Source: Gavia stellata (taxonomy: Eukaryota; Chordata; Aves; Gaviiformes; Gaviidae). From it: DNA of 64,000 nucleotides. This document shows positions 52,395 to 64,000 of the stretch, piece after piece. Where the stretch lies: assembly GCF_030936135.1 (NCBI RefSeq), contig NC_082637.1, positions 47,742,603 to 47,806,602 of the forward strand, given 5' to 3'. The notes under the pieces were generated by a model, which ran no database searches, was not told where the DNA came from, and saw nothing but the letters and a program-made list of their open reading frames with translations. The position numbers and the translations under genes are program-made. The first letter of the stretch is position 1, and every line of letters starts with the position of its first letter.

Positions 52395-54341
52395 GTAAGA
52401 TAACAAACCATGTTTTTTCCATCTTTTTTATTTGGCTTATAAGGTACTTTCTCACAGTCTTAAAATCCTTTCTTAACAGATTAAATCACATTCCTTGCAG
52501 TTTTTGGCAATAATATTTTAGTAGCAATATCACTGAAAATGACTTAGCAGCACACAAACGGGATCATGCTTCTTTGTTTTGGTTTTCAAGTGACTAAATT
52601 TTGCTTGTATTTATTCTGATATGTGAAGGAGAACATGATCCCAGAGGGGATTTGGCCAGTGGTAATAAGGAGAAGGCTGCAAATAGCTATTTTCTGTGAA
52701 AGAGAAGTGCATCTTGCCAGTCAAATTCACATACTAACCTTCATTTGTTCCCAGTGTCTGTTTTCCTCTAAAAAGTGTATGGAGAGTTCTATAAACAATG
52801 CTGCATGTTGCTATGAGCATAAATATCTGTCTGAAAGGGATATTACATGTGAGGCATCGTATGAATATATAATAAAGACTGAGAAAAGGACTCCCAGCAT
52901 GCATCAACATTGTTTCTTGTGTTGGATGCATAACTGCTCTCTGCCACAGCTGTTCTGAGACTTATTGTTGATGGAGAAATGAAACCATTGGCTGGTACCT
53001 AAACACAGTTTCAGATGTCATCTGTATTTCTCAGGTTCTTAATGTCCTGATTCCTGGAGGATGAGCAGGGGGACCTTTAAGGAGAAGTGTCAGGCTCTTC
53101 TTTACTGATTCCTACGTTTTCTCTAAACATCTGTTACTGGCGAGTTACAGGCAATGTTGGAGTGGATTAAACTTACGTGAGATCTGCTTTGGCCATGCTA
53201 TGTTCTGTTCTGAGGAAATGCAAACAGTAATTAACTTTCCCCTCTACTTTTCACTGTAACATAGTTTATGTGAGAATTGTTAAAAATGATGTGAAGGAAA
53301 CAGAAACAAAGGGTGAACGTTAGCTTCACATCAGAAGTGGACACTGCATAGAAATGCTAACAACAGCACGAACAGTGCAGGTCTCCTTTCTTCTTCCTCT
53401 CCTCCTCCTTCAGATAGCAAAGATAGGGGACAAACCAGATAAAACTTAGCTGGTAAAAGAGAACCATCATGGAATCAGAAAAACATATATCCTGAACAGG
53501 CAATGGAATTAAACATAAGCAACTAGGAAAAGTGAGTATATTCAAACCTGTGGACTAGAATGGTTAATTTAACCCCAATCATTGGTATGTTAAAATCAAT
53601 GAGTATTTTCCCAGTTGCTTCTAAAGGCCTTGTAGTGCAAAGGCTTACCCATGTCTATGCATTATGGGTAGCCTTTGTGTGTAAACCTAACTGTGCATGT
53701 AAGTCTTTCCAGGGCTGAGTCCTAAGAGACCATTGTTTCCCTTGGAAAGCTCAGAAATGTTGTTCCCTTCTGGCAGTCTCGTATTCAACGGATTGAAAGC
53801 CACTAAAACAGCGTAGGCTACTGTGGTTCACTTACAATCTATGGAAAAAAATTTGAGCTGTGCAAATGACTTTATATAACAGCCAAAACTGGAAGCAACA
53901 TCATGTGAGCATGGTCTAAAAGGTCAAGAAGAAAAACACTGGCATTGTCTATTATGTTTCCTTGTTTCTCTGGAGGCCAGCACTTAACTTATGCTGCAGT
54001 GACCTGAGGAGGTAGGCTACACAAGCTCTTCTGATTTAGTTTATAAAATTAGTTTCCCAGAATCAACATTTCAAGGGCAGCTTCGGAAGCTGAACATACA
54101 GTTAAAGGAACACTTTTGTCAAATGATTTAAAACGCTACAAAGTGTTTGGCCTTTGGTCTACTCAATATGGCTGATATTCAGAGCAATTGCATCAGTATC
54201 CTTGCTAATGTAAGAGGTGTCTGATGCTTGATTCTCAGATGGGCAAAAGGTGGTAGTCACTGGCAGGTAACTATTTAATGAATTAAAATATTGAATTAGT
54301 CTGAACAGTCTAAAAAGGGAAAACAGAAAGACACTGTGAAA

Positions 54342-55093
54342 TGTTGTGGTGGGCTAACCTTGGCTAATAGCCAAATACCCACCCAGCTGCTCTCTATCTC
54401 CCCCTCCTCAGCATGACATCAGGAGAAAATAGGGTAAGAATGCTCATGGGTCAAGAAAAAACCCAGGGAGATTGTTTACTGCTTGCTATTGCGGGCAAAA
54501 CAGACCGTACTTGGGGAAGATTAATATTTGCTAATATATATTTGCGTAGTGAGAAATGAAGACATGAAACCAACATCTTTCCTCCACCTCTCCGAAGGTC
54601 AGCTTTCCTCCTTTACTCCAGATTCCTCTCCCAGCCCTGAGCAATGCAGGGAGGCAGAGGGAGTTATAGCCAGTACACAGTGGTTTCTAGCTGCTTCTCC
54701 TTCCTCTTCAGTTTTCCTCTCCTCCAGCATGGGGTCTCCATGGGCTGCACTTTTTTCAGAAATACCATCTGTAGCAGTGTGGGTCTTCCACAAGCTGCAG
54801 TGTGGAGATCTGTTCCACCATGGGTCACCTCCTGCACCTCCTGCTTGGACTTTGGTGTTTCCTCTGCTCTTTCTCTTTTTATTCTCTTCCCCTTTCTCTG
54901 GCACTTTTCCCCTTTCTTAAGTAAGTTTTTACAGTGGCACCACAGAGTTGGCTGAGGGGCTTGGCTGTATCCTGTGGTGGGTCTACTGGAGCTGGCTGGA
55001 ACTGTGTCCAGCATGGGGCAGCCCCCGGTCTCTTCCAACAGAAGCCACCCTGCAGCCCCCATGCTGCCAGCACTTTGCCATGGACACCCAATA
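54342..55093 (-). mobile_element. LTR, avian ERVL-type endogenous retrovirus (second, different LTR)
   Basis: About 750 bp. The + strand begins TGTTGTGGTGGGCTAACC, continues through ACTTGGGGAAGATTAAT and repeated CCAGCATGGGGT/CTGCAGTGTGG units, and ends GCCATGGACACCCAATA. This layout is that of a widespread avian ERVL-like LTR recognised from memory. The biological orientation is minus (its 5' end lies near 55093, where the terminal bases are eroded). No internal viral region is attached. The open frames here (54528-54920 and antisense) are proline/serine-rich products of the repeat, not genes. Confidence 0.75.
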
Positions 55094-58000
55094 GAAGTAT
55101 TTATGACCCCAAGTTAGACAGATTAGATCAGTTTTTACCTAATACAATTGTTGCTAACATCTATTAATCCAGTGAAATGCTCATAAGAGTTGGTCATCAT
55201 TCTCTCCTGTGGTGAGTACTGGGAACTGGAGAATTTAAATGAGCGAGAACATGCAAGTTCTGTTTTAGTAAGTAAGTGAATGAATTCCCTTTTCAACATT
55301 AGGAAAAAAAGAGAAAACTTGGCAACCAATACACAAAATAAGGTAGAGAGTTGCTAAAAATGTTTGCTGTTTATCATCTTTTAGGAAGTTCAATTTTTAT
55401 TTGACTTTCAAATCCTTAAAAGTTTCTTCTGGGAAAGTTAAAGAAATGCAAGAGAGCAGCAACAGTATTCTTCAGTGTAAAACATACCCAAAAGAAATAA
55501 AGGCAAACTTCAGCCCAGCAGAAATGATCAAAGTCTAATTTTACCTTGGTTTTGTACATAGAATAATGGCCAGAGGGACACTGATAACATATACGAAAAT
55601 GGATTGAAAGAGATTGATAACATGCCTGTAATTCAGTCAAGAATTTCTGACAGACCCATAAAGGTTTATGAGATCATCAGAACTCTGAGACTGAATTACT
55701 TCTTCAGTAATCACTCTCCCTGTTCCCTTTCTATCCATTTTCTTTATGACAGGTGCAAGAAATAGAGAAGTCTTGAAGCTTTTCGTTTATTTGGTTATTT
55801 AGTTGTTTGCTTTCTTAGGAAGAGTTCAGTTTTCTTTTTTTTTAAATAGACACAAAATATTACATGAAGATTTAGGGGGAGAAATCCCAATGAGATTGAT
55901 GATATACCATATGACTGTAGTTGCTACCCAGAAGTGGTAGAGGGTGAACGTAGGTTATTACACAAAACCATAGTGTCATTAAATACCCATTTTGAATTGA
56001 AGTTCCTAATTTTTGAAGATAGCTACCATATATGTATATAAATTTTTGCTGGCATATCAGTTGTTTCCGTGCCTGAATTTGTCAGTCAGACACCTAAGAA
56101 ATTCACAGGCTGTTATGAAGTCTGTTAAGTCTGTTAATTTGTTTTGTAAACAGAAACTTTAGGAAAGACAAGATGCTAAGTACCTTTATCTTGTACAACT
56201 TTTCAGGTAAACTACAGTTTTTGAGGAGGTTTCCATCATGTATGCTGACCATACTTCTTGCCTTTTTAATCTACCAATTTAATTTTTCAATGCAGCTGTT
56301 TTAAGCTGAGGTATGCTATGATTGATATGCTCTAGCACAACTGAAATCTTGTGGATCTTCACTCTTTGTTAACAGAGTCAATATCTGGTAGTGATACATC
56401 CACCTATTTCAGTGTGTGTGGGGAAAAAACCCACCCCAAACCATAGCGTCTGCTTGGCCTAATGCAGTATGTTTCATGGAGTGGCTGTATTGGCCTACTA
56501 GGAACATGTATGTCCAGTACCTGGATTTTTGTCAGTATGTCAATTTGGGTGTGCTTTGGAGCCATACCTTGAGTGACATACCTTGTGCCATAGCATCAGG
56601 AGGCAAGAACACTGCTCACTTGTCCATTCATTTCTTGTAGAAAGCTCTTCTCCTGTTTTCAAAGGCCACTTCCAACACTCTGTAAGTCATCTCACTGAAT
56701 CTTAAAATGAGGTAATCTGATGCTCCATTAAAAAAAATCGAGGGTGTGTGCTCTCATCTTTTACTTTCTCAAGGCTTAAGATTTCATACCATTCCATACT
56801 ATGCCTGAGGAAGAGCAAGCTCGTTCAATGTCTAGTCTTCAATTTATTTTTCTCTCTTCTGCTAGTGGATGTCTAACATTTTTAGATTTTAAAAAGTTCC
56901 ATTTAACTTTAATATTAGATGAGTATCAGTTGCAAAGTAAGTCCTTTGGCAGAAATGATTTACGGATCTGCAGTTGAGTTCAAATTTGTTTTGACCACAT
57001 TTGTAAATTAAGAATGCCTTTCTCTGGACATTAGTGAAAATATAAATTGAAATAAAATGTAAATGTTAGAAAAGGCAACCTATGTGGCATTACATTTATG
57101 CAGTCCGTTTGTAACAGATACTTCTAGACCTCAGTAATCAAGCTCAGCAGGGGAAGGTGCACTATGAAGTTTAGGGCACAATCTTCCCTGAGATGATTCA
57201 TAGCTGATAAGAGTCCTCCGTGGAGGTGAATTTGTTCCTCTAGCTAAGATGCTCAGGAGAAGCATGCCCTATATGTTATCCAGTCCCTCTCCTAGCACAG
57301 TGGGATTATACTGGGTACCATACTCTGTAGCTGTAAAGAGAAGGGGAGGGGTGGATGGATTTGTTTTTAAATTTCTTGTACCTTCTGTGTGTGAAAGTAA
57401 GAATTAGTATGATGCTAGTATTTGTATTTTAACTGGTGGATAGAGTTCCTATTGCTGTTTTTGTAACTGTTATGCAACTAATTTGTTTTTCTAGAAATAA
57501 AAATGGTATTATAAATACCGTGTTCTCTGATACAGGTTTATAGAAGAACTGCTCTGACCTTATTTTGAGGTGTGCTTCCTTCAGAAAGTATTGCTTTCTA
57601 CAGTTATTTACAGAATCACCCGATTAATGTTTCCTGTGCATGGCAGAATACCTGCTTTGTGCTGATATTTCAAAGAGACAGCTTTGCTGTGTGGAAAGGC
57701 CAGTTATTCTTCCATATTACAAAATTCTGCTAATAATGCTACATCAGCCAAGACTATCTATAGATGTGACCCGAAGGAACTTTACTGAGAAGACAGCAAA
57801 GATGAAGAAATTCTCATTTCATCCATCTGTACCATGTGGTGTGGCACATGTTGCAAGTCACAGGACAGGCAAGTCACTCCACACTACCAGCAGCAAGACA
57901 GCAATGCTTACAGATAGATGTTCTGATACTGAAAAAAAATTAAAAAGGGGACTTGCAAAGTTATTCTTCTTTGAACAGTGTTCAATACCACATCTGAGCA

Positions 58001-58323
58001 GTCCCAGCAAATGATCTGAAATGTTTTCTGTATCCTTTGTGAGGTCAGGGTAGTGCAAAGTGAAGGAATGATAAAGAGACTGTTACAACATATGAATATT
58101 TTGTCAAAGAAAGAGCGTATGTATGTATGCCTGCGTCTCCATGTCAATCCTGTATAAAGTGATCTTTGAAGTTCAGAGAAATGGCAAGGCTATGCTTTCT
58201 GGCTGTTTTAGCACACTGTGTTTTCAACAGATCAAATAATAAAATCTTGTTTTGTATTTCTGATGCATAGAAGGTTTCAGCTAAGTCCTGATACAAGCAA
58301 GTACAGTCTTGGGGACCTTTCAA

Positions 58324-60640
58324 AATCATAGAATCATAGAATAGTTTGGCTTGGAAGGGACCTTTAAAGGTCATCCAGTCCAACCCCTCTGCAATAAGCA
58401 GGGACATCTTCAACTAGATCAGGTTGCTCAGAGCCCCGTCCAACCTGACCTTGACTGTTTCCAGGGATGGGGCATCTACCACGTCTCTGGGCAACGTGTT
58501 CCTGTGTTTCTCTACTCCCATTGTAAAAATTTTTTTCCTTCTATCTGATCTGAATCTGCCCTCTTTTATTTTAAAACCATTATCCATTGTCCTATTGCCA
58601 GAGGCCCTACTAAAAAGTCCCTCTCCAGCTTTCTTGTACGCCCCCTTCAGGTACTGGAAGGCTGCTATAAGATCTCCCCAGATCCTTCTCTGCTCCAGGC
58701 TGAACAACCCCAACTCTCTCAGCCCGTCTTCATAAGAGAGGTGTTCCAGCCCTCTGATCATTTTTGTGGCCCTCATCTGGACCCGCTCCAACAGGCCCAT
58801 GTCTTCCCTGTGCTGAGGACTCCAGAGCTGGATGCAGTACTCCAGGTGGGATCTCACAAAAGCAGAGTAGAGAGGCAGAATCACCTCCCTCAACTTGCTG
58901 GCCACAATTCTTTTTATGCAGCCGAAGGTATGGTTGGCTTTCTGGACTGCAAGCACACATTGCCAGCTAATGTCCAGTTTTTCATCCATGAGTACCCCCA
59001 AGTCCTTCTCTGCAGGGCTGCTCTCAATCCCTTCATCCCCCAGCCTGTATTGATACCAGGGGTTGCCCTGACCTAGGTGCAGGACCTTGCACTTGGCCTT
59101 GTTGAACCTCATGAGGTTCACATGGGCTCAAGCTTGTTCAGGTCCCTCTGGATGCATCCCATCCCTCAGGCGTGTCAGTTGTAGAACTCATCTTTGTGTC
59201 ATCTGCAAACTTGCTGAGGGTGCACTTGATCCCACTGTCTACATATCATTGATGAAGGTATTGAACAGTACTGGTCCCAATGAGGACCCTTGAGGGACAC
59301 CACTCATCGCTGACCTCCATCTGGACATTGAGCTGTTGAACAGTACTCTCTGGATGTGACCATCCACCCTAACAGCCCATGCATCAATTCCATATCTCTA
59401 CAACTTAGAGTGAAGGATGTTGTGGGGGACCATTTCAAAAGCCTTACTGAAGTCCAGATAGATGACATTCATTGCCCTTCCCTTCCCCACTGATGTAGTC
59501 ACTCCATCATAGAAGGCCATGAGGCTGGTTTCACCCTTGGGTGAAGCCATGCTGGCTGTTTTGAATCACCTCCCTGTCCTCCATGTGCCTTTAGCGTAGC
59601 TTCTGGGAGGATCTGTTCATGATCTTCCCAGGCACAAAGGTGAGGCTGACAGGTTGGTAGTTCCCCGGGTGCTCCTTTCTACCCTTTTTAAAAATGGGTG
59701 CCACATTTCCCTTTTTCCAGTCACCGCGAACTTCACTTGACTGCCATCATATCATGGCAAATATCATGGAGCATGGCTTGGCAACTACATCAGCCAGTTC
59801 CCTCAGGACTCTGGGATGCATCTCGTCAGGTCCCATAGATGTATGTAAGTTCAGGTTCCTCAGGTGCTCATGAACCTGAGGTTCTCTTAGAGTGGGAAGG
59901 GCTTTGCTCCCCCAGTCCCTGCCCTGAGGTCCATGCCTTTGAGAGGTGTGGGAAGTGAGGTTGCCAGTGAAGACTGAGGCAAAAAAGTTGTACAGTACAT
60001 CACCTTTCTCCTCGTCTGTTGTTACTAGTTTGCCAGTTGTGTTCATCAGGGGAGATACACCTTTTTTAACCTTTCTTTTCTGGCTGACATACCTATAGAA
60101 GCCCTTCTTATTATTCTTTGTGTCCCTTACCAAGTTCAGCTCCATCTGCGCCTTAGCCTTCCTGATTCCATCCCTACACAACAGGGCAGTGTCCCTATAC
60201 TCTTCCCAGGATATCTGTCCCTGCTTCCACTGCCTGTGCATTTCCTTCTTGCCTTTTAGTTTGACCAGCAGATCTTGGCTTGTCCATGCAGGTCTCTTGC
60301 CTTCCTTTCCTGATTTCTTACACCGGGGGACTGAAAGCTCTTGCGCTTTATGGAAACAATCCTTAAAGATCTGTGAGCTCTGTTCTGCTCCCTTGTCCCT
60401 GAGGGCATTTTCCCAGGGGCTCCTGTTGACTAACTCCTTGAACAGCTGGAATTTTGCTTTCCTAAAATTCAGGGCCCTGACTTTACTCTTCACCTGACCC
60501 ATATCCTTCAGGACTTTGAACTCCACCAATGCATGACCACTGCAGCCCAGGCTGCCTCCAATCTTGACGTCACCAATGAGCTCACTTTCATTGGTGACCA
60601 ACAGGTCCAGTAACGCATCCCCTCTGGTAAGGCTGTCTAG
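58324..60640 (-). mobile_element. CR1 LINE copy F, second longest, older
   Basis: About 2.3 kb on the minus strand. The terminal octamers AATCATAGAATCATAG (58325-58340) mark the 3' end. The CR1 3' UTR, the RT and the C-terminal part of the endonuclease follow toward 60640. Homology fades upstream of the T-R-G-D-A-L-L-D-L motif near 60620-60640, taken as the 5' truncation point. The middle (59122-59746) has several frameshifts. It belongs to the same subfamily as copy E and is antisense in the fourth LRRC2 intron. Confidence 0.9.
58414..59121 (-). pseudogene. CR1 RT C-terminal fragment of copy F
   Basis: A minus-strand open frame of 235 codons covering the RT thumb to the C-terminus: [42 protein letters not shown] and [10 protein letters not shown]. 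The catalytic FADD region lies upstream in a different frame near 59195-59215. Residue matches to copy E are extensive, which supports a common subfamily. Confidence 0.88.
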
Positions 60641-60667
60641 AGTTACAGGAGTTATTGCTGGTGCCAT
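59747..60667 (-). pseudogene. CR1 ORF2 fragment of copy F: endonuclease end and linker to RT
   Basis: A minus-strand open frame of 306 codons. It has T-R-G-D-A-L-L-D-L-L-V-T-N-E, then G-G-S-L-G-C-S-G-H, where the endonuclease SDH motif carries Asp to Gly (codon at 60536-60538). A Lys/Arg-rich linker follows, then F-F-A-S-V-F-T-G and M-G-P-D-E-M-H-P-R-V-L-R-E-L-A-D. The last motif is intact here, in contrast to the stop at the same place in copy A. The first ten or so residues at the 60667 end are probably flanking sequence. It is a dead element. Confidence 0.88.
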
Positions 60668-63600
60668 TTTTCTGCTTTGTTTACCTGAAAAATATAATTA
60701 GTTGTCTCCTGCATCTTTCAACAATGCTAATATGTGTGACCCCAGAAAACCCCCTGATGTGATTAGAGATTTATTAAGCACAAACATTAGCCTCCTAAGG
60801 TTTTCAAACACAGCAGTATCCAAACCAGACTTAAATAACTTTTTATATATTAATACAATTTCAAAAGATATTTTAAAACTGAGGTTTAACTTCTGGAAAG
60901 TTTTAGGTCTCTTTTGGTCTGGTTCTGTTTCTCTGACCAGTCCTGTTCAACAAAGGAAAACATTTAGCAGGAAGAGCAGAGGCACAAGCTCTATGCAAGT
61001 ATGGGGAAACTTCAGATAATTCTCAGGGGGCGTTTCCATGTAACTTGTTGTCTTTGTGGTCCATGACTCGCACCTCCCAAAGCCATACCCTGGTTATGCA
61101 GGCAGGACACCAGCAGTCTCAATAGACATGTAAAATGACAGGTTGTTTTACCAGCACATTATTCTTCAAAGTTGTAAACTTCCAGACCTGTTTCTTTCCC
61201 TTCCCATTTGTTTTTTATGTGAGTAATAATTATAAAATGAAAAACACAATCAGGGGGATGTACAGGACATTAATTTCCCAGGGGTTTCACTATCCAGTCA
61301 GGCACCAGAAGAACTCACCCATAGCTCCTTCCTCTCTCATTCAATGGGATTATAAAGGACCTGTAAAATCTTCACATTTGTAGAATTTGTAGAAAGTTAC
61401 AAAGGACTAATGTATTGGATTTGTTAAAAACTGAATTTTATTTATGTGGGTTTTTCAGGACCACAAAGCAGAAAGGAGCAGTGTAATAAAAGGCTTAACT
61501 TGGTACTGTGAAGTCAACAGCATTAAACCAACCTCTGGCAAAATTCTTCATTTTAAATCCCTGGCAAAAGTCCAGTTGATTTTAATCAGACCAGCATTTC
61601 TGTGCATACATTTGGCAGTCTCAGAAACGTTTTTCCAATTGCTGGGCTTGGGCGCATTTCTGTTAGACAGGATCTCATCTTGCCCTTCTTTGCTCAGTGC
61701 TCGTATTCCCTTCGAATTTGCTTAACGCTCATGAAGAGTTGCTTTCTGATACAGTTGGCCAAAGTACTGTCAATCCATGCAAAGCAACAGCTGCTTTATA
61801 GAACTGGTATAAGAAGTTACATCAAACATTAGCAGGAGGGGTGTGAAAACCAAAAGAGCAGGTGCAAAGGTGTTAGGTGTCAGAGGAGATTCATGGAGGC
61901 CTCACTGCTGCAGGAGCTCTCATAAATGTTTTAATAGACAAGGGGCTAAAGAAGGGCATGTGTCTATGTTAGGAAACAGGATTGTGCAGTTAGGCACAGG
62001 AAAGTGTGTCAGTTTATCCTGTTCTTGACACTGGGCTTCCAAAGTCTACTAGTTAATATAGCATCATTTCAAAACCACTCCACTGTCAGAGCAAGTCAGC
62101 AGCTAATAATAACAGCCTACTCCACTGAAGAACCAACCCATGCCTACCACTGTGTTGTGGTGCCAGTGACCTTTCCTTTACCTTTCAGATGAGTTCAATA
62201 AAAGTAACATCACCTTTCATGGTCTGAAATATTTTATAGTAGGGAATGACGGAGAAGTAGTTTTACAGCGTAAGGGAAGACTTAACAATGAGCAAAATGG
62301 TATAATGTGAACACTACGACACGGCTATGTTGTTACAAAAAACATGAATCTAATTGTAAAAGAATTCAGTGGTAGGAAATAGTGTTTGGTACTGTTCCAG
62401 CTCTGCTTTCTCTGAAAACCTTTCAAAATCTTATTGAGTCCAATAGCAAAATAGGCTTTCAAAATCCTGATTATATATCCTCCATTCATCAGCAAGATAA
62501 TCTGAGGCAGATTTTATATAACTACTGAATAGAAGCAGCGAGGAAAAGAAATTCATAGCACTATCACATTTGTATAATTTAACTTAAAGAAAAATGTCTC
62601 TGGTGACCACATACATGGATTGATGAGAGTGAGAAGGGAGTCGTAGGTGAAGGGGGAGAAAAACATGTTAATTGTTATTCCATAAAGTGCAGCTAATGAG
62701 CCGTATTATTTATTTTGTAAGAAGAATAAAGTTAGAGAGTCTAACTGAATTAATGCATTTAATTTATTAGTGAATACATTCCTATCAGTTGTTAACTAAT
62801 TATAGGTAGTTACATGATCGATCAACTCTTCACAGCTGTAAACAACAGTTGGTAAGGCTGACTGTGTTTTTTATTCATCATCATTGATTTGTGGGAAAGG
62901 CATAAAGACAAGAGCCATCCCTGTCTGTTGAAATCAGATATCATCCTATTTTTTTGTCTCATATAGAGCTCAGTCAGGTAAGACCTCTGCTCTACTAAGT
63001 GCTGGGCAAAAGAGTATAGAATTACACCCAACGTGAAGTGGAAGTGATGCTGAAGATGCAAGGGAATTAAATGGAGGATATGGCCCATTGGTTCCTTCTT
63101 TTCTTATTGAAGAGTTGCCAGCTCACAAACCTGGGCCTCTGTCATGCTTCTGAACTGCAGTGCAAAGCACGATGAGTTTCAGATTAAGAATTTAATAGCT
63201 GGAAAACTCAGAACAAATATAAAAAAGGAGGCATCTCTTCACCTGCTGTTTAGACTATCCATCTAATTCAATATTGTGGCTTGTTATAGAGCTGGTTACT
63301 ACTGATGGAGTTTAGAAGGAGGTGGGTAATTGTACGAACATTAAAAACACAAGTTAGGTTATGGTAAGGTTAAAGTAACTTCATGCTTTATGGTGTGAAC
63401 ACAGCTTTGCAGAAATAAGATTTCCCAGACCTCCTTTATCTTTTACTTTGCAAAACTGATCCTGGTAATTTTTTTCTTGCTATCTATTTTTAATTGACAT
63501 ATGTTTTGTTTGCTTCCCCATCACCTGCATTACTCTAGTCACATCAACCAATTCCTTGCTGGACTAATTTGAGGTGACACTATTAATCCGGTCCAAATTC

Positions 63601-64000
63601 CTTTACACAAAACTTCAGACTCCAAGTATCAGTTTACATGGGCAGTGTGGATGCTGGGTATGTGTGTCCAATCCTCACCTGTATGTAAAGTGTGTGTGTG
63701 AAGAATGTGTATGACTATGTGGCAGAGCTTCCCTTGACAGTGTCTGGTTATATGATACATGATTATATGGCTATATGAGTGGGGAGAGTATGCACCATCA
63801 GGCTGCTGCTGAGGGCTATGACTCCTAGCTTCAATCCTGTCAGGCAGCATATGCTAGCTGCCAAGATGTCCTGAGGCTGCTATTTTGTCTCATCTTTAAA
63901 TACAGAGCTGGTCAGTTAAAAGTTATGTCTGACCTGTGTGACCATGGTGGCAGAGGGGCAGCAATGATTTAGAAGATACATGTGTCAGGATCACACGTGG

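Larger units (their letters stand above)
52395..64000 (+). other. LRRC2: LRRC2 intron after coding exon 4, open to the window end
   Basis: Donor GTAAGA at 52395. The next LRRC2 exon should continue directly after the E-L-P-F-E stretch with a further LRR. I looked for such a segment and saw none, so the intron is at least 11.6 kb. It holds an ERVL-type LTR (54342-55093) and CR1 copy F (58324-60640). From about 60670 to 64000 I see only AT-rich unique sequence, with a mild TG-rich patch at 63655-63715. Confidence 0.8.

Noticed and set aside
54528..55091. Several overlapping 70-132 codon frames on both strands
   Set aside because: They are by-products of the GC-richer ERVL-type LTR sequence (54342-55093), with no conserved domain.
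57640..58014. 124-codon plus-strand frame
   Set aside because: No domain, unbiased composition and no splice or repeat context; consistent with a chance frame in intronic DNA.
1..64000. tRNA, rRNA, CRISPR, prokaryotic operon or phage features
   Set aside because: No cloverleaf with intact A/B boxes, no regularly spaced repeats and no dense coding were seen. The window is vertebrate intronic DNA.

Overview
This is a stretch of a vertebrate nuclear genome, almost certainly from a bird. It is AT-rich and intron-dominated. It is littered with 5'-truncated CR1 LINEs that end in the CR1-type 8-mer ATTCTRTG, and it carries avian-style retroviral long terminal repeats (LTRs). There is no operon structure and no dense coding.

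One host gene is recognised: the 5' part of LRRC2 (leucine-rich repeat containing 2) on the + strand. Four coding exons with clean AG/GT borders are visible at 18552-18676 (start codon), 30000-30210, 39135-39291 and 52258-52394. Together they give exactly 630 nt, or 210 residues of an expected ~370. Reading phases match across every junction. The rest of the leucine-rich repeat domain and the stop codon must lie beyond position 64000, because the last 11.6 kb holds no exon I can identify. The exon with the ATG has a splice acceptor 21 nt upstream, so at least one non-coding 5' exon and the promoter lie further upstream and were not located.

Layout: 1-6750, upstream sequence with a GC-rich patch; ~6750-9495, long CR1 'A' (+) with endonuclease and reverse transcriptase (RT) ORF; 9496-18530, upstream or 5'-UTR intron; 18531-18676, first coding exon; 18677-29999, intron with CR1 'B' (-); 30000-30210, exon 2; 30211-39134, intron with CR1 'C' (-); 39135-39291, exon 3; 39292-52257, intron with CR1 'D' (+), a retroviral-type LTR, a very old CR1 'G', an ERVL-type solo LTR and CR1 'E' (+); 52258-52394, exon 4; 52395-64000, intron with a second ERVL-type LTR and CR1 'F' (-).

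The most notable structural point is how the CR1 copies are arranged. A/B, C/D and E/F are three subfamily pairs. Each pair is in inverted orientation and each brackets one LRRC2 coding exon (1, 3 and 4). Such intronic inverted repeats could form double-stranded RNA, promote exon circularisation or RNA editing, or mediate inversions. A and B are nearly identical and share the same frame disruptions. I saw no tRNA, rRNA, CRISPR array or prokaryotic feature, and no evidence of a novel multi-gene system. Exon numbers here count coding exons only.
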